A stretch of 64,000 nt of DNA, from NCBI GenBank assembly GCA_963780045.1, contig CAVZZZ010000001.1:3038001-3102000 (forward strand), read 5' to 3'. Both the position numbers and the translations under genes were made by a program. The stretch is from JANXQG01 sp963780045 (GTDB taxonomy: Bacteria; Planctomycetota; Planctomycetia; Pirellulales; Thermoguttaceae). This document shows positions 8,812 to 17,947 of the stretch, one piece after another. Under the pieces are notes generated by a model that was not told the origin of the DNA, ran no database searches, and worked only from the letters and a program-made list of their open reading frames with translations. Within the stretch, counting starts at the first letter, position 1, and each line of letters begins with the position of its first letter.

Positions 8812-9306
8812 TCAGTTGAGGATTCGGATACCAACCGCATCGTCGAAACCTAACGTCGCCATGATGATAACCAACGCGTGGAGCGGCAGGAAGAGCGCGC
8901 TCGCGAGTATGCACCCCAGCCATTTGCCCCAGGGACTCCTATCCTTTCTGAACATGTCCCAATTTACCCATACGATCGCGAAGTAGAGGATTGGCCAGGA
9001 CAACAAAGCATCGTATTGCCCAATAGCTACCACGTCGCAACGGTGATAAAGGTATTCGAGAGCGCAACTAATCGCTATTGCTACCACGCACACCAAGGTA
9101 TTACGAACGAGTGCGTTGGCAACAATTCTGCCCGCTATCCACGCCATCAGTACGGTCGTGCCTAATTCAGCCGACACGATCCAATCGGTGCAAGTGGCAA
9201 GTGAGCACAGGACGGCAACAAACGTAGTCAATAGCAGCAGCGACCGAATGCTGAATTGCTGCCACGGAGGCGTTGCGGATTTCATTGGCTTATCGGTAAC
9301 GGTCAT
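8812..9306 (-). CDS. Small membrane protein of planctomycete type
   Basis: The 164-residue product has a short cytoplasmic leader, then FSIRSLLLLTTFVAVLCSLA, an opening that is very common in otherwise unrelated planctomycete membrane proteins. Four to five hydrophobic segments follow (ELGTTVLMAWIAGRIV, VCVVAIAISCALEYLY, LLSWPILYFAIVWVNWDMF, ILASALFLPLHALVIIMA). There are no catalytic motifs. The sequence is noticeably less GC-rich than its neighbours. Function unknown. Confidence 0.75.
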   Translation of the reverse strand: MTVTDKPMKSATPPWQQFSIRSLLLLTTFVAVLCSLATCTDWIVSAELGTTVLMAWIAGRIVANALVRNTLVCVVAIAISCALEYLYHRCDVVAIGQYDALLSWPILYFAIVWVNWDMFRKDRSPWGKWLGCILASALFLPLHALVIIMATLGFDDAVGIRILN

Positions 9307-9393
9307 ATCGCAAGTCTAACTGACTCGAGCCAAAAGGAACGTGGCCATACATCGCCGCACTCTAAAAGACGAACGGCACGCGGAGCGTGCCTG

Positions 9394-11079
9394 TTACCTC
9401 AGCGCCAACTTCCGGTACTTTCCCCGCCGGTGCGCCAACCGTTCCGGGTCTTCTGCCAAAATCGCCTTCTCGTATGACGTGAAATTGCCCTCGAACCAGC
9501 GCGTCTGCCCGTTGCCTTCCATAACGAGGATGTGCGTGCAAATCCGGTCGAGGAAGAAGCGGTCGTGGCTGATGACCATCGCGCAGCCTTGAAAATCCAA
9601 GAGGGCCTGCTCGAGCACGCGCATCGTGTTCACATCGAGGTCGTTGGTCGGCTCGTCGAGCAAGACCAGGTTTCCCCCGCGGCGGAGCATCTTGGCCAGG
9701 TGGATGCGGTTCCGCTCGCCGCCGGAGCATTGGCCGACCATCTTCTGCTGCGCCGGGCCGCGGAAGTTGAACCGCGCCAGATAGACGCGGGAGTTCATGC
9801 TGATGTTGCCCAGCTCGATCGTGTCCTTGCCGTCGGTGATCTCCTCGAAAACGCTCCGCTTGTCGTCCAAGGCGTCGCGGTGCTGATCGACGTAGGAAAG
9901 CTCCACGCTGGGGCCAAGTTCGATCTTGCCCGCGTCAGGCTTTTCTTCGCCGATGACCATGCGGAAGAGCGTCGTCTTGCCGGTGCCGTTGGGCCCGATC
10001 ACGCCGACGATGCCTCCGCGGGGCACGTCGAAGGAGCAGTCCTCAAGCAGCGTGAGCTGTTCGCCGTCCACGGTATAGGCCTTGCACACGTCGTGGAAGG
10101 TGAGCACTTTGTCGCCCAGCCGCGGACCCGGCGCGATCTGGATGATTGCGTCGCTCTTGGCGTCGTCCGGCTGCTCGGCGGCGAGCTGCTCGTAAGCCTT
10201 GACGCGGGCCTGGTTTTTCTGGCGGCGGCCTTCGTGCGAGTTGCGTATCCAATCCAGCTCCCGCTGCAAGGTCCTTTGCCGCTGCGACTCGCGCTTTTCG
10301 GTCACGCGGAGCAGTTCGGCCTTCTGTTGCAGCCACGAGGAGTAGTTGCCCTCGAATGGCAGCCCGCGGCCGTTTTCCAACTCCAGAATCCAGCGGGTGA
10401 TGTTGTCCAGGAAGTAGCGGTCGTGCGTGACGATGATCACCGTGCCGGGGTATTCGCGGAGCGTTTGTTCGAGCCACTGCACGGTCTCGGCGTCGAGGTG
10501 GTTCGTGGGCTCGTCCAAGAGCAGCAGATCCGGCTTTTCCAAGAGCGCCATGCAGAGCGCCACCCGCCGCCGCTCGCCGCCGGAGAGCTGCCGCACGGGC
10601 GTATCGTCGGGCGGCAGCACCAACGCGTCGGAGGCAATGTCCATCATGCGGTCCAGCTCCCAACCGTCGCAGGCGTCGATCTTCTCTTGCAGCCGGCCCA
10701 TCTCCTCCATGAGTTTATCAAGGTCGTCGTCCGACTTGGGATCGGCCATCTGCATGGTGATCTCGTTGAAGCGGTCAACGAGCTCCTGGATCGGCTTCAT
10801 GGCGATGCGGAGGTTCTCGCGGACCGTTTTGTCGAGCTCCAGTTGCGGCTCCTGGGCGACATAGCGGACGCGCATGTTGCGGGTCAGCGAGGCCGTGCCC
10901 TCGATGTCCTTGTCGATGCCCGCCATGATTTTGAGCAGGGTCGATTTGCCCGCGCCGTTCTCGCCGACGATGCCGATCTTGGCGCCGTAGAAGAAGGAAA
11001 GGTTGATGTCATTGAGCACGACGCGCTCGCCGTAGCGTTTGCCGACGCCGTGCATCTCGAAGATAAATTGTGGGGGCAT
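9394..11079 (-). CDS. ettA: Energy-dependent translational throttle protein EttA (ABC-F ATPase)
   Basis: The 561-residue, soluble protein has two ABC ATPase domains and no membrane segments. Domain 1 carries GENGAGKSTLLK near residue 40 and the signature SGGERRRVALCMALLEK with LLLLDEPTNHLD; domain 2 carries GPNGTGKTTLFR and CSGGERNRIHLAKML with LLDEPTNDLD. Between them is the charged linker (ELLRVTEKRESQRQRTLQRE) that contacts the ribosome in ABC-F proteins. EttA binds the ribosomal E site and gates the first elongation step according to the ATP/ADP ratio. Length and the MPPQFIFEMHGVGKRYGE start fit EttA rather than other ABC-F classes. It diverges from glcD. Confidence 0.96.
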   Translation of the reverse strand: MPPQFIFEMHGVGKRYGERVVLNDINLSFFYGAKIGIVGENGAGKSTLLKIMAGIDKDIEGTASLTRNMRVRYVAQEPQLELDKTVRENLRIAMKPIQELVDRFNEITMQMADPKSDDDLDKLMEEMGRLQEKIDACDGWELDRMMDIASDALVLPPDDTPVRQLSGGERRRVALCMALLEKPDLLLLDEPTNHLDAETVQWLEQTLREYPGTVIIVTHDRYFLDNITRWILELENGRGLPFEGNYSSWLQQKAELLRVTEKRESQRQRTLQRELDWIRNSHEGRRQKNQARVKAYEQLAAEQPDDAKSDAIIQIAPGPRLGDKVLTFHDVCKAYTVDGEQLTLLEDCSFDVPRGGIVGVIGPNGTGKTTLFRMVIGEEKPDAGKIELGPSVELSYVDQHRDALDDKRSVFEEITDGKDTIELGNISMNSRVYLARFNFRGPAQQKMVGQCSGGERNRIHLAKMLRRGGNLVLLDEPTNDLDVNTMRVLEQALLDFQGCAMVISHDRFFLDRICTHILVMEGNGQTRWFEGNFTSYEKAILAEDPERLAHRRGKYRKLALR

Positions 11080-11262
11080 GAATGGTTCCCCTCTCGCCGG
11101 TGCGCGAAGGAGGGTGAAGGTGTCTGGCTTGTTGGTCTGGTTTTAGGTCGGATATTTATAGCAGAGAAACCGCCCGCAAGGCAAGCTCGCGAAGAATCGA
11201 ATGCCCGCGCAAATGTTTTGTTGCCCGGTAGCGGTCGCGGCTGGGTGAAGTATAATTGCAGC

Positions 11263-12660
11263 ATGTCCAGCAGTGAGATGATCCGCCGCTTGCGCGCGGC
11301 CGTAGGGCGGGAAAACGTGCTTTCCGCGCCGTCGGAGACGGCCGTCTACGATTGCGATGCCTTCACTGTCGAGCGCCGGCCGCCCGTCGCGGTCGTCCTT
11401 CCGCGAAGCACGCAACAAGTAGCGGAAACCGTCCGCGTCTGCAACAGCTTCGGCTCGCCGATCATTGCCCGCGGCGCTGGCACGGGCCTGGCTGGGGGGT
11501 GCAGTCCGCTGGCCGGCGGCGTGGTCGTGTCGCTCGCGCGGATGAACCGCATTTTGGAAATCCGCCTCCGCGACGAACTGGCGCTGGTCGAACCCGGCGT
11601 GGTCAACCTGCAGCTTACGCGGGCCTTGGCCGGGACCGGCTATCACTACGCCCCCGATCCCTCCAGCCAAGGCACGTCCACGATCGGCGGCAACGTTGCC
11701 ACAAACGCCGGCGGGCCGCATACGCTGAAATGCGGCGTCACGGCAAACCACATCGCCGGACTGGAAATCGTCTTGCCCGACGGCTCGATTGTCGAATTCG
11801 GCCCGGTGGAGGACCCGGCCGCCTTGGACCTCGCGCGGGTCGTTTGCGGCAGCGAAGGGACGCTGGCGATTGTCACCAAGGTTTGGACCCGGCTGTCGCG
11901 CATACCGCTGGCATGCCGAACAATTCGCGCCGCGTTCAGTTCGATCGACGACGCCTCGCAGGTCGTAAGCCAGATCATAGCCGCTGGCATCGTTCCGGCC
12001 TCGCTTGAGCTTATGGACCGCGGCATCCTCGACGCGGTGGAGGATGCCTTCTCGCTAGGTGTGTCGCGCGAGGTGGCTGCCGTACTGGTGATCGAGCTGG
12101 ACGGCGCCGAAGCAGGGCTCGATCCGCTTTTGGAGCAAGTGATCGCCATCTGCCGGCAGTGGCAAGCGGCGGAGATCCTGCAAGCCAGCACGCCGGCCGA
12201 GCGGGAGCTGCTTTGGAAGTGCCGCAAGATGGCCGTCGGCGCGGTGGGCCGCCTCAGCCCCAGCTACGTGCTGCAAGACGGCGTCGTGCCCCGTTCGCTC
12301 TTGCCGCGGGTCTTCAAGCGCATCGGCGAGATCGCCGCGAAGTACCAGGTGCGGATCGTCAACGTTGCGCATGCCGGCGACGGCAACGTGCATCCGATCC
12401 TGCTCTTTGATCCCCGCGATAAGGACCTTTCCGCCCGCGTGAAGGAGGCCAGTCATGAAGTGCTGGAAGAATGCATCGCATGCGGTGGCAGCATCACCGC
12501 CGAGCACGGCGTGGGCATAGAGAAGCTCCCCTTGATGGAGCGGCTTTACAGCGCCAATGACCTGCGGGCGATGCACCGCGTGCGGCAGGCATTCGATCCG
12601 GCGGTGAGGATGAATCCCGGCAAGAAGCTGCCGCCGCCTGCGCCAGGAGGCACGGCATGA
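11263..12660 (+). CDS. glcD: Glycolate oxidase FAD-binding subunit GlcD
   Basis: GlcD is the FAD-linked subunit that oxidises glycolate (or D-lactate) to glyoxylate. The PCMH-type FAD domain has ARGAGTGLAGGCSPLAGGVV, the PDPSSQGTSTIGGNVATNAG segment and VCGSEGTLAIVTKVW. The C-terminal domain ends with VAHAGDGNVHP and GGSITAEHGVGIEKL, both typical. I start it at ATG 11263 (MSSSEMIRRLRAAVG); the open frame continues far upstream, but that part only mirrors ettA. A TATAAT hexamer at 11251-11256 sits so close to the start that, if used, it would give an almost leaderless mRNA. glcE overlaps the stop by 4 bases. Confidence 0.96.
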   Translation: MSSSEMIRRLRAAVGRENVLSAPSETAVYDCDAFTVERRPPVAVVLPRSTQQVAETVRVCNSFGSPIIARGAGTGLAGGCSPLAGGVVVSLARMNRILEIRLRDELALVEPGVVNLQLTRALAGTGYHYAPDPSSQGTSTIGGNVATNAGGPHTLKCGVTANHIAGLEIVLPDGSIVEFGPVEDPAALDLARVVCGSEGTLAIVTKVWTRLSRIPLACRTIRAAFSSIDDASQVVSQIIAAGIVPASLELMDRGILDAVEDAFSLGVSREVAAVLVIELDGAEAGLDPLLEQVIAICRQWQAAEILQASTPAERELLWKCRKMAVGAVGRLSPSYVLQDGVVPRSLLPRVFKRIGEIAAKYQVRIVNVAHAGDGNVHPILLFDPRDKDLSARVKEASHEVLEECIACGGSITAEHGVGIEKLPLMERLYSANDLRAMHRVRQAFDPAVRMNPGKKLPPPAPGGTA

Positions 12661-13978
12661 TCAGCCCCGCCTCCGTCGATCTTCGCGCGCCGCTGCCGGA
12701 GGGCATGCGCTCGTCCGCTGCGCCGATCGGTAGCCCCGTAAGTCCCATCGGTCTCATAATTCCCATAGCTCCCACGATTGAGACCGTCACTCCGGCGGAC
12801 GCGCCCGCCCTCGCCGCTGCCCTTGCCGCGGCCTTCGAGCGTAAGCAGGCCGTCTATCCGCTGGGCGGCGGGACAAGCCTGACGTACGGGCCACCGCGGA
12901 ACAAGTCGGGCATTGCGCTCTCGCTGGCCGCCCTGAACCAGGTATTGGACCATGCCGCGGACGACCTCACCGTAACCGTTCAGGCCGGCATTACGCTTGC
13001 GGATCTCGGCCGCCGGCTGGCGGAGAAACGGCAATGGCTGCCGGTTGATCCGCCCGAACGTGATCGGGCCACGGTCGGCGGCGTCATCGCCACGAACGCC
13101 TACGGACCGCGAAGGCTCGGCTACGGCACCGTCGGCGACTACCTGATTGGCTTCCGCGCGATCGATGGCCGCGGCGAAGAGTTTCGCGGCGGAGGCAAGG
13201 TCGTGAAAAACGCGGCCGGCTACAATCTGCCGCGGCTGATGGTCGGTTCGCTCGGCTCGCTGGGCGTAATTGTGGAGGCGACGTTCATGGTCCGGCCGCT
13301 GCCCGGTTATTCGGCCATGCTCATTCGCGACGTGCCGAGCTTCCAGCAGGTCGAGGTCCTGTTGGACGGACTCGGCCGCAGCCAAGCGAGGCCCGTGATC
13401 GTCGAGCTCTTGACTGGACCCGCGCGGCGCGATTGTCCGCTGCCGGCCATGCCGCAAACCGCCGCCGCACGGCTGGTCATCGGTTTCGAAGGCAGTCCGA
13501 TCGAGGTCCCGGCAATGCTCACCGCCCTCTCTGACGAGTGGAAGCTCGATGGCGCCGACGGCGTGACGACGATCGCAGGCGCCGGCGTGGGTTCGATAAC
13601 GAGTTGGCTCGTGCAAGCCCCGCGTTATTGCAGATCAACGTATTGCCGAGCCGGCTGGTGGGCGTTTTGGAGCAGCTTGCCAAGCTGCTGCCCGATCATC
13701 CGCTGCAAGCTCACGCCTCCAGCGGTGTTGTCCGCGTTTACTCGCCCGACGAGGGCGATGACGTGTGCTCGGAGAGTCTTGCAGAGTTGGTCCGAACTAA
13801 GCTGCGTTCGCTTGCGACCACCGCGGGCGGGCATTTGACGGTACTTGCCGCGCCGGAAGGATCGGCGTTGACCGCGGCCGATATTTGGGGCCCGCCCAGC
13901 GCTGGCGCGGCGCTCATGCGGGCGATCCGACAACGTTTCGATCCCACAGGTATACTGAACCCAGGAAGGTTCCTTTGA
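12657..13978 (+). CDS. glcE: Glycolate oxidase subunit GlcE, one frame break
   Basis: GlcE is the second FAD-domain subunit of glycolate oxidase. Recognisable parts are VYPLGGGTSLTYG, DLTVTVQAGITLADLGRRLA, VGGVIATNAYGPRR and GGGKVVKNAAGYNLPRLMVG. The frame breaks near 13613; adding one G (CTCGTG-G-CAAGCCC) continues as ASPALLQINVLPSRLVG and ends with MRAIRQRFDPTGILNPGRFL, the family's C-terminus. The first ~45 residues contain a degenerate repeat (see 12726-12780), so the true start could be later. It overlaps glcD (ATGA) and glcF (TTGA) and is clearly part of one operon. Confidence 0.93.
12726..12780. repeat. Degenerate CCCATAG-type repeat inside the glcE N-terminus
   Basis: The stretch contains AGTCCCATCGGTCTCATAAT then TCCCATAGCTCCCA: near-tandem units of about 10 bases, YCCCATAGST-like. 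It is read in frame as a Pro/Ile/Ser run (GSPVSPIGLIIPIAP) ahead of the FAD domain. Its reverse complement resembles the palindrome at 59659-59707 inside the deacetylase gene (shared core GGGAGCTA and GGGA-TTATG). Confidence 0.65.
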
Positions 13979-15288
13979 CCCCTAACCACGACGATAACGC
14001 CGAACCGAGCAACCTTGCCGCGGGCATCGCCTACGACCAATTGCTCCGCTGTGTCCATTGCGGGCTGTGTACGTCGTCCTGCCCCACGTACCTGGAGACG
14101 GGCGACGAGAACAACGGACCCCGCGGACGCATTCAGCTCATTCGCCTTGTCGCGGACGGGCAGGCCGAACTGACCGGCCGCATGGAGCGGCACCTGGAAC
14201 TCTGCCTCGATTGTCGGGCGTGCGAGTCGGCCTGTCCTTCCGGCGTACAGTACGGCCGGCTGATCGAGCCGTTCCGCCGGGCGATCGAAGAGCACGACAT
14301 GCGGCCCGAGAAACATTGGGACCTTTTCCGTCGGTGGATAATGCTGGGCATGCTTCCTTACGCCGACCGCTTGCGTTTCGCGCTGCGGCCGCTGCGGCTC
14401 ATGCAGCGCCTCGGGCTGATGGCGGCGGCCCAGCGATTGGGGCTGCTGAAGCTCCTGCCGGGAAGAATCGGCCGCCTGACGTCGATGCTGCCGCCGCCGG
14501 CGCGGCCGGGTCCGCGGCTGCCGAAATTCCTGCCAGCGGTGGGTCGCAAGCGGGCCCGCGTGGCGTTTTTCGTCGGCTGCGTGGCCGATGTGATGTTCCG
14601 CCCTGTGCATTGGGCGACCGTCCGCGTCTTGCAGCAAAACGGCTGCGACGTGTTCGTGCCGCCGGGCCAAGGCTGTTGCGGAGCGATCCATCTGCACGGC
14701 GGCGACGCGCCGACGGCGCGGCGCCTTGCCGATGCCAACCTGCTGGCCTTCGAGCTAGACCGCTACGACGCGATCCTGGTGAATCACGGTGGCTGCGGCG
14801 CCATGCTCAAGGAATATGGCCTGCATTGGCGCGACGGCCTGCAACCGCACCGCGCACGCTTCGCCGGGATGGTGAAAGACGTTCACGAGTTTCTCGACAC
14901 CCTCGGCGTCGTGCCATTCAACGGCCGCATCGAGGCCGTGGCGACCTACCACGATTCTTGCCATCTTGCCCATGCGCAGCGAGTGGCTTCCGCGCCGCGG
15001 CGGCTGTTGGCCAAGATTCCCGGACTGGAGCTTCGCGAGCTGCCCGAAGCAGGCGTCTGCTGCGGCGCGGCCGGCACGTACAACCTGACCGAGCCGGAGA
15101 TGTCCGACCGCCTTTCCCGCCGCAAGCTGGAAAACATCGTCCGCACCGGGGCAAACGTCGTGCTTACCGGCAACGCCGGCTGTCTGTTGCAGATCGACAG
15201 AGAAGCGCGACAAGCCCGGCTGCCGCTGCGCGTGATGCATCCGATGGAAGTAATGGACCTGAGCTACCGCGGGGAGAAGCTGGCGTAG
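13975..15288 (+). CDS. glcF: Glycolate oxidase iron-sulfur subunit GlcF
   Basis: GlcF carries two 4Fe-4S clusters that pass electrons from the GlcD/GlcE flavins. The cluster motifs are CVHCGLCTSSCP and CLDCRACESACP near the N-terminus; two CCG-type domains follow (GQGCCGAIHLHGGD and the pair CCGAAGTYNL), as in heterodisulfide-reductase-like subunits. I choose TTG 13975 as start: it overlaps the glcE stop (TTGA), is preceded by AGGAAGG, and yields MTPNHDDNAEPS directly before the conserved start. The frame upstream is a shadow of glcE. Two repeats follow the stop. Confidence 0.95.
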   Translation: MTPNHDDNAEPSNLAAGIAYDQLLRCVHCGLCTSSCPTYLETGDENNGPRGRIQLIRLVADGQAELTGRMERHLELCLDCRACESACPSGVQYGRLIEPFRRAIEEHDMRPEKHWDLFRRWIMLGMLPYADRLRFALRPLRLMQRLGLMAAAQRLGLLKLLPGRIGRLTSMLPPPARPGPRLPKFLPAVGRKRARVAFFVGCVADVMFRPVHWATVRVLQQNGCDVFVPPGQGCCGAIHLHGGDAPTARRLADANLLAFELDRYDAILVNHGGCGAMLKEYGLHWRDGLQPHRARFAGMVKDVHEFLDTLGVVPFNGRIEAVATYHDSCHLAHAQRVASAPRRLLAKIPGLELRELPEAGVCCGAAGTYNLTEPEMSDRLSRRKLENIVRTGANVVLTGNAGCLLQIDREARQARLPLRVMHPMEVMDLSYRGEKLA

Positions 15289-15302
15289 CGCTGGTGTTGT
15301 AG

Positions 15303-15396
15303 GGTGGGCCAGCGCTCGCTGGACTCGCTTGTCCCACCACGTCTGAGGGAGGTTGGCGATGGTGGGCCAGCGCTCGCTGGACGCGCTTGTCCCACC
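15303..15396. repeat. Two direct copies of a GTGGGCCAGCGCTCGCTGG palindromic element
   Basis: Copies at 15303-15338 and 15361-15396 share GGTGGGCCAGCGCTCGCTGG and the end GCTTGTCCCACC, 58 bases apart. Each contains inner palindromes (CCAGCG/CGCTGG) and outer complementary ends (GGTGGG/CCCACC), so each can fold. They fill the gap between convergent genes glcF and the cupin gene, a place where they might also end transcripts. Confidence 0.8.
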
Positions 15397-15402
15397 CTGC
15401 AG

Positions 15403-15785
15403 TCACCCGCATCCGCACGCCGCCGCGCAAGGTTCTTTCATGCCGCGCAGCGGGTGCGGGATGAGGCAGAGGAACTTCAGCGGGCGGCTGCCGTTGTTGC
15501 GGAACTGGTGGATTTCGTCCGGTGCAACGTAGACCGCCACTCCGGGATAAAGCTGGTGCTCGCCGCGGCTGTCCAGCACGGTGCCCTCGCCTTCCAGAAC
15601 AAACACCTCGTGCTCGAAACCGTGCGAATGCCGCGGCGTGTTGCCGCCGGGGGCCACCTCGAACTGCCGCATCGTGAAGCTGGCGCGCCGTCATCCGGGC
15701 CGATCAGGCAGCGCATGCGGCAGCCACTGGCGCCTTCCATCGTAACTACGGAGTCGGGAATGTTTTCGTAATGCGCGACTTTCAT
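15403..15785 (-). CDS. Cupin-domain protein, one frame break
   Basis: A single small cupin barrel. The conserved metal-site pattern is present: PRHSHGFEHEVFVLEGEG (two His and a Glu) and, later, APDEIHQFRNNG (His). The N-terminal part (MKVAHYENIPDSVVTMEGAS) is in another frame; adding one G near 15675 (on the coding strand GCG-G-CCAGC) gives a continuous product of about 127 residues ending in a Cys-rich tail (EPCAAACGCG). Cupins of this kind include enzymes and small-molecule sensors, so no reaction is assigned. The C-terminal Cys cluster is unusual for the family and might bind metal. Confidence 0.82.
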
Positions 15786-15903
15786 TGGCTATGCCTCGGG
15801 GAGGTCGGGTTTCGACTGAAACCCAATTATACAAGATTCCGCCGCGATTGACGGGGTTGGCAATCACGCTGCGAATAACCGCGAGCGCAAAAGCCGACTC
15901 GCT

Positions 15904-16335
15904 TTAGCAACTGGCCGCGTCCAGGCTGTCCGAACCGACCGGGGCTTTTGTCAGCGATTTGCAGAACTTCCGCGCCGACTTCAACAAGTCGCGGCGGCTT
16001 ATCACGCCCACGAGTTTACCGTCTTTCTTTACGAGCACGCGGTGAATCCGATGAAGTATGAACACGTCGGCGATTTGCTGCGCACGGTCGTCGGCATCCA
16101 CGGAGATCACATCCTTCGTCATGTGCCGGCTGACCGGGTCGCTCACGATTTTCGGGTCGTAGGTGATCGCCAGCATCGCGTACTCGGTAATGATGCCTAG
16201 AACGCATTTTTCGCGATCGACGATCGGCAATCCGCTGACGCCGAAGTTCAACAGGATGTCAATCGCTTCGCCAACCGTCGTATCGGGCGAGACAGTGACG
16301 ATATCCGAGTGCATCAAATCCCTTGCGGTGAACAT
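15904..16335 (-). CDS. Protein with two CBS domains
   Basis: The 143-residue product consists almost only of a CBS pair (Bateman module): MFTARDLMHSDIVTVSPDTT ... GVSGLPIVDREKCVLGIITE, then HMTKDVISVDADDRAQQIAD ... HRIHRVLVKKDGKLVGVISR-RDLL. Such modules bind adenine nucleotides and regulate partner proteins by energy state. No catalytic domain is attached, and the neighbours (cupin, murD) do not reveal the partner. The C-terminal 25 residues are polar and end in Cys. Confidence 0.93.
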   Translation of the reverse strand: MFTARDLMHSDIVTVSPDTTVGEAIDILLNFGVSGLPIVDREKCVLGIITEYAMLAITYDPKIVSDPVSRHMTKDVISVDADDRAQQIADVFILHRIHRVLVKKDGKLVGVISRRDLLKSARKFCKSLTKAPVGSDSLDAASC

Positions 16336-16540
16336 GGCTCGAACCCCGGTGCGAGGCTTAATGATTGCTCGAAAGTGTTAAGGCTCTGATGATATATACA
16401 TCGTGTTCGCGCAATGGCGTTGGCTAGTGCAAATAACAGCGCCGAAGTACACCTTGTACCGAATGTTCCGGCGGTAGCGATTCTGCCAGCGCGGTCCCAA
16501 TCCACGATTTGCGACGCCTGCCGCCTTACTAGTTGGTTCC

Positions 16541-17881
16541 TCACAAAGCTGCGCCTTCCGCCGTCGCGAGATGGTAAATCAATTCCGCGAATCTTTCCCC
16601 CCGCTCGCGGAAGTTGAGAAACTGATCGTGGCTGGAGCAGCCGGGCGAAAGCACGATGGCGTCGCCGACCCGCGAATTGTGCCAGCACCAATCCAGCGCT
16701 TCGTCCAGCGTCGCTACGGCAACGGCATTGGTCTCGACATGCGATGCCTTGAGCCAGTTACACAGCTTTGGCCCCGATTCGCCGAAAAACGCGCCCCCGA
16801 CCGCTATCCGGCCTGTTGCTTCTATCATCTCGGTGAAATCGAAACCCTTGTCGCGCCCGCCCGCAATGAGAAACACAGGGCAGTCCAACGACTCCAGGGC
16901 GGCGATCGTCGATTCGGGAGTGGTGGAAGTCGAGTCGTTATAAAACGTGCGACCGCCGACTTCGGCGATTCGTTCCATCCGTTGCGGCAGGCCGCGGAAA
17001 CCCAACAGCCCGCGCTCGACCGCGCTGCGGTTGCACCCGGCACCCAACGCAGCCGTGGCCGCGCACGCTGCGTTCATGCGATTGTGCCAGCCGGGCACGG
17101 GCAAGCAGGGAAAGTCGCCAATGCTCACTAGCGGCAACAACCGCCCGCATACGCACTTCTCCCAAGCCGCCAGCCGCGCATCGTGCGTGTTGATCACCGC
17201 CATGTCGCCCGGCTGCTGCCGCTGGAAGAGAACCCGCTTGGCCGCCGCATATTCGTCCATGTCCGTGTGCCAGTCGAGATGGTTGGGCGAGAAGCTGGTA
17301 ATGACGGCGATGTGCGGCACGCGGGTTTCGGGCCGCAGATAAAAAAGCTGGAAGCTGCTCAGCTCCAACACGACACTGTCATCGGGCTTGACTTCATCCA
17401 ACAAATCCAGCAAGCTGCCGCCAATGTTCCCGCCGAGCCACGTGCGGCGGCCGTCGGCCTGAAGAATGGCCGCGGTCATCGCTGCGGTCGTCGACTTGCC
17501 GTTGGAGCCGGTGACGCCAACCACGGCCGCGGGGCAGTGTTTCAGGAAGAGATCGATTTCCGTGGACAGCGGCACGCCGTTTCGCCGCGCGACGACTAGC
17601 CACGGATTGTCGGGCCGCACCGCCGGATTCACCACGATGAGACCGGCGTTGCGGAAATCTGCGTCCCGATGCCCGCCCAAGTGGAACGCGGCAATCGGAG
17701 AATCGGCCAGGCTCGTCAATGCCGGAGCCAACGCGCGGTCGTCAGCCACATCGGTCACGGTGACCCTCGCACCTTGCCGGGCGAGCCACCGCGCCGCCGC
17801 CGCGCCGCCGCCGAATTGGCCCAAGCCCATCACCGTGACGCGCTGTCCGCGATAAGTCAAAGGTGCCTCCTGCTGCTTCAT
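16541..17881 (-). CDS. murD: UDP-N-acetylmuramoylalanine--D-glutamate ligase MurD
   Basis: MurD adds D-glutamate to UDP-MurNAc-L-Ala in peptidoglycan precursor synthesis in the cytoplasm. The order of Mur-ligase motifs is complete: N-terminal Rossmann-like VTVMGLGQFGGG, ATP loop GVTGSNGKSTTAAMTA, the ELSSFQL and SPNHLDWH segments, WHNRMNAACAATAA, YNDSTSTTPESTIAAL, and LIAGGRDKGFDF and SPGCSSHDQF at the C-terminus. Length (446) is normal. It stands alone here, without other mur genes, and diverges from the UvrA-type gene across a 66-base gap. Confidence 0.96.
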   Translation of the reverse strand: MKQQEAPLTYRGQRVTVMGLGQFGGGAAAARWLARQGARVTVTDVADDRALAPALTSLADSPIAAFHLGGHRDADFRNAGLIVVNPAVRPDNPWLVVARRNGVPLSTEIDLFLKHCPAAVVGVTGSNGKSTTAAMTAAILQADGRRTWLGGNIGGSLLDLLDEVKPDDSVVLELSSFQLFYLRPETRVPHIAVITSFSPNHLDWHTDMDEYAAAKRVLFQRQQPGDMAVINTHDARLAAWEKCVCGRLLPLVSIGDFPCLPVPGWHNRMNAACAATAALGAGCNRSAVERGLLGFRGLPQRMERIAEVGGRTFYNDSTSTTPESTIAALESLDCPVFLIAGGRDKGFDFTEMIEATGRIAVGGAFFGESGPKLCNWLKASHVETNAVAVATLDEALDWCWHNSRVGDAIVLSPGCSSHDQFLNFRERGERFAELIYHLATAEGAAL

Positions 17882-17947
17882 CGCCCGAACAATGCCGCCT
17901 ATAATGACAAGTTTGTTTTACCAAGATTTCACCGGATGGGAATACCG

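Noticed and set aside
9532..11262. A long open frame on the + strand that continues into glcD
   Set aside because: It is the mirror of ettA on the other strand; the family start of GlcD is at 11263, and the upstream translation has no protein-like features.
12720..12790. Collagen-like Pro/Ile domain at the GlcE N-terminus
   Set aside because: It comes from degenerate CCCATAG units; no Gly-X-Y periodicity.
15303..15396. CRISPR-like direct repeats
   Set aside because: Only two copies, self-complementary and not followed by further spaced repeats; no cas genes nearby.
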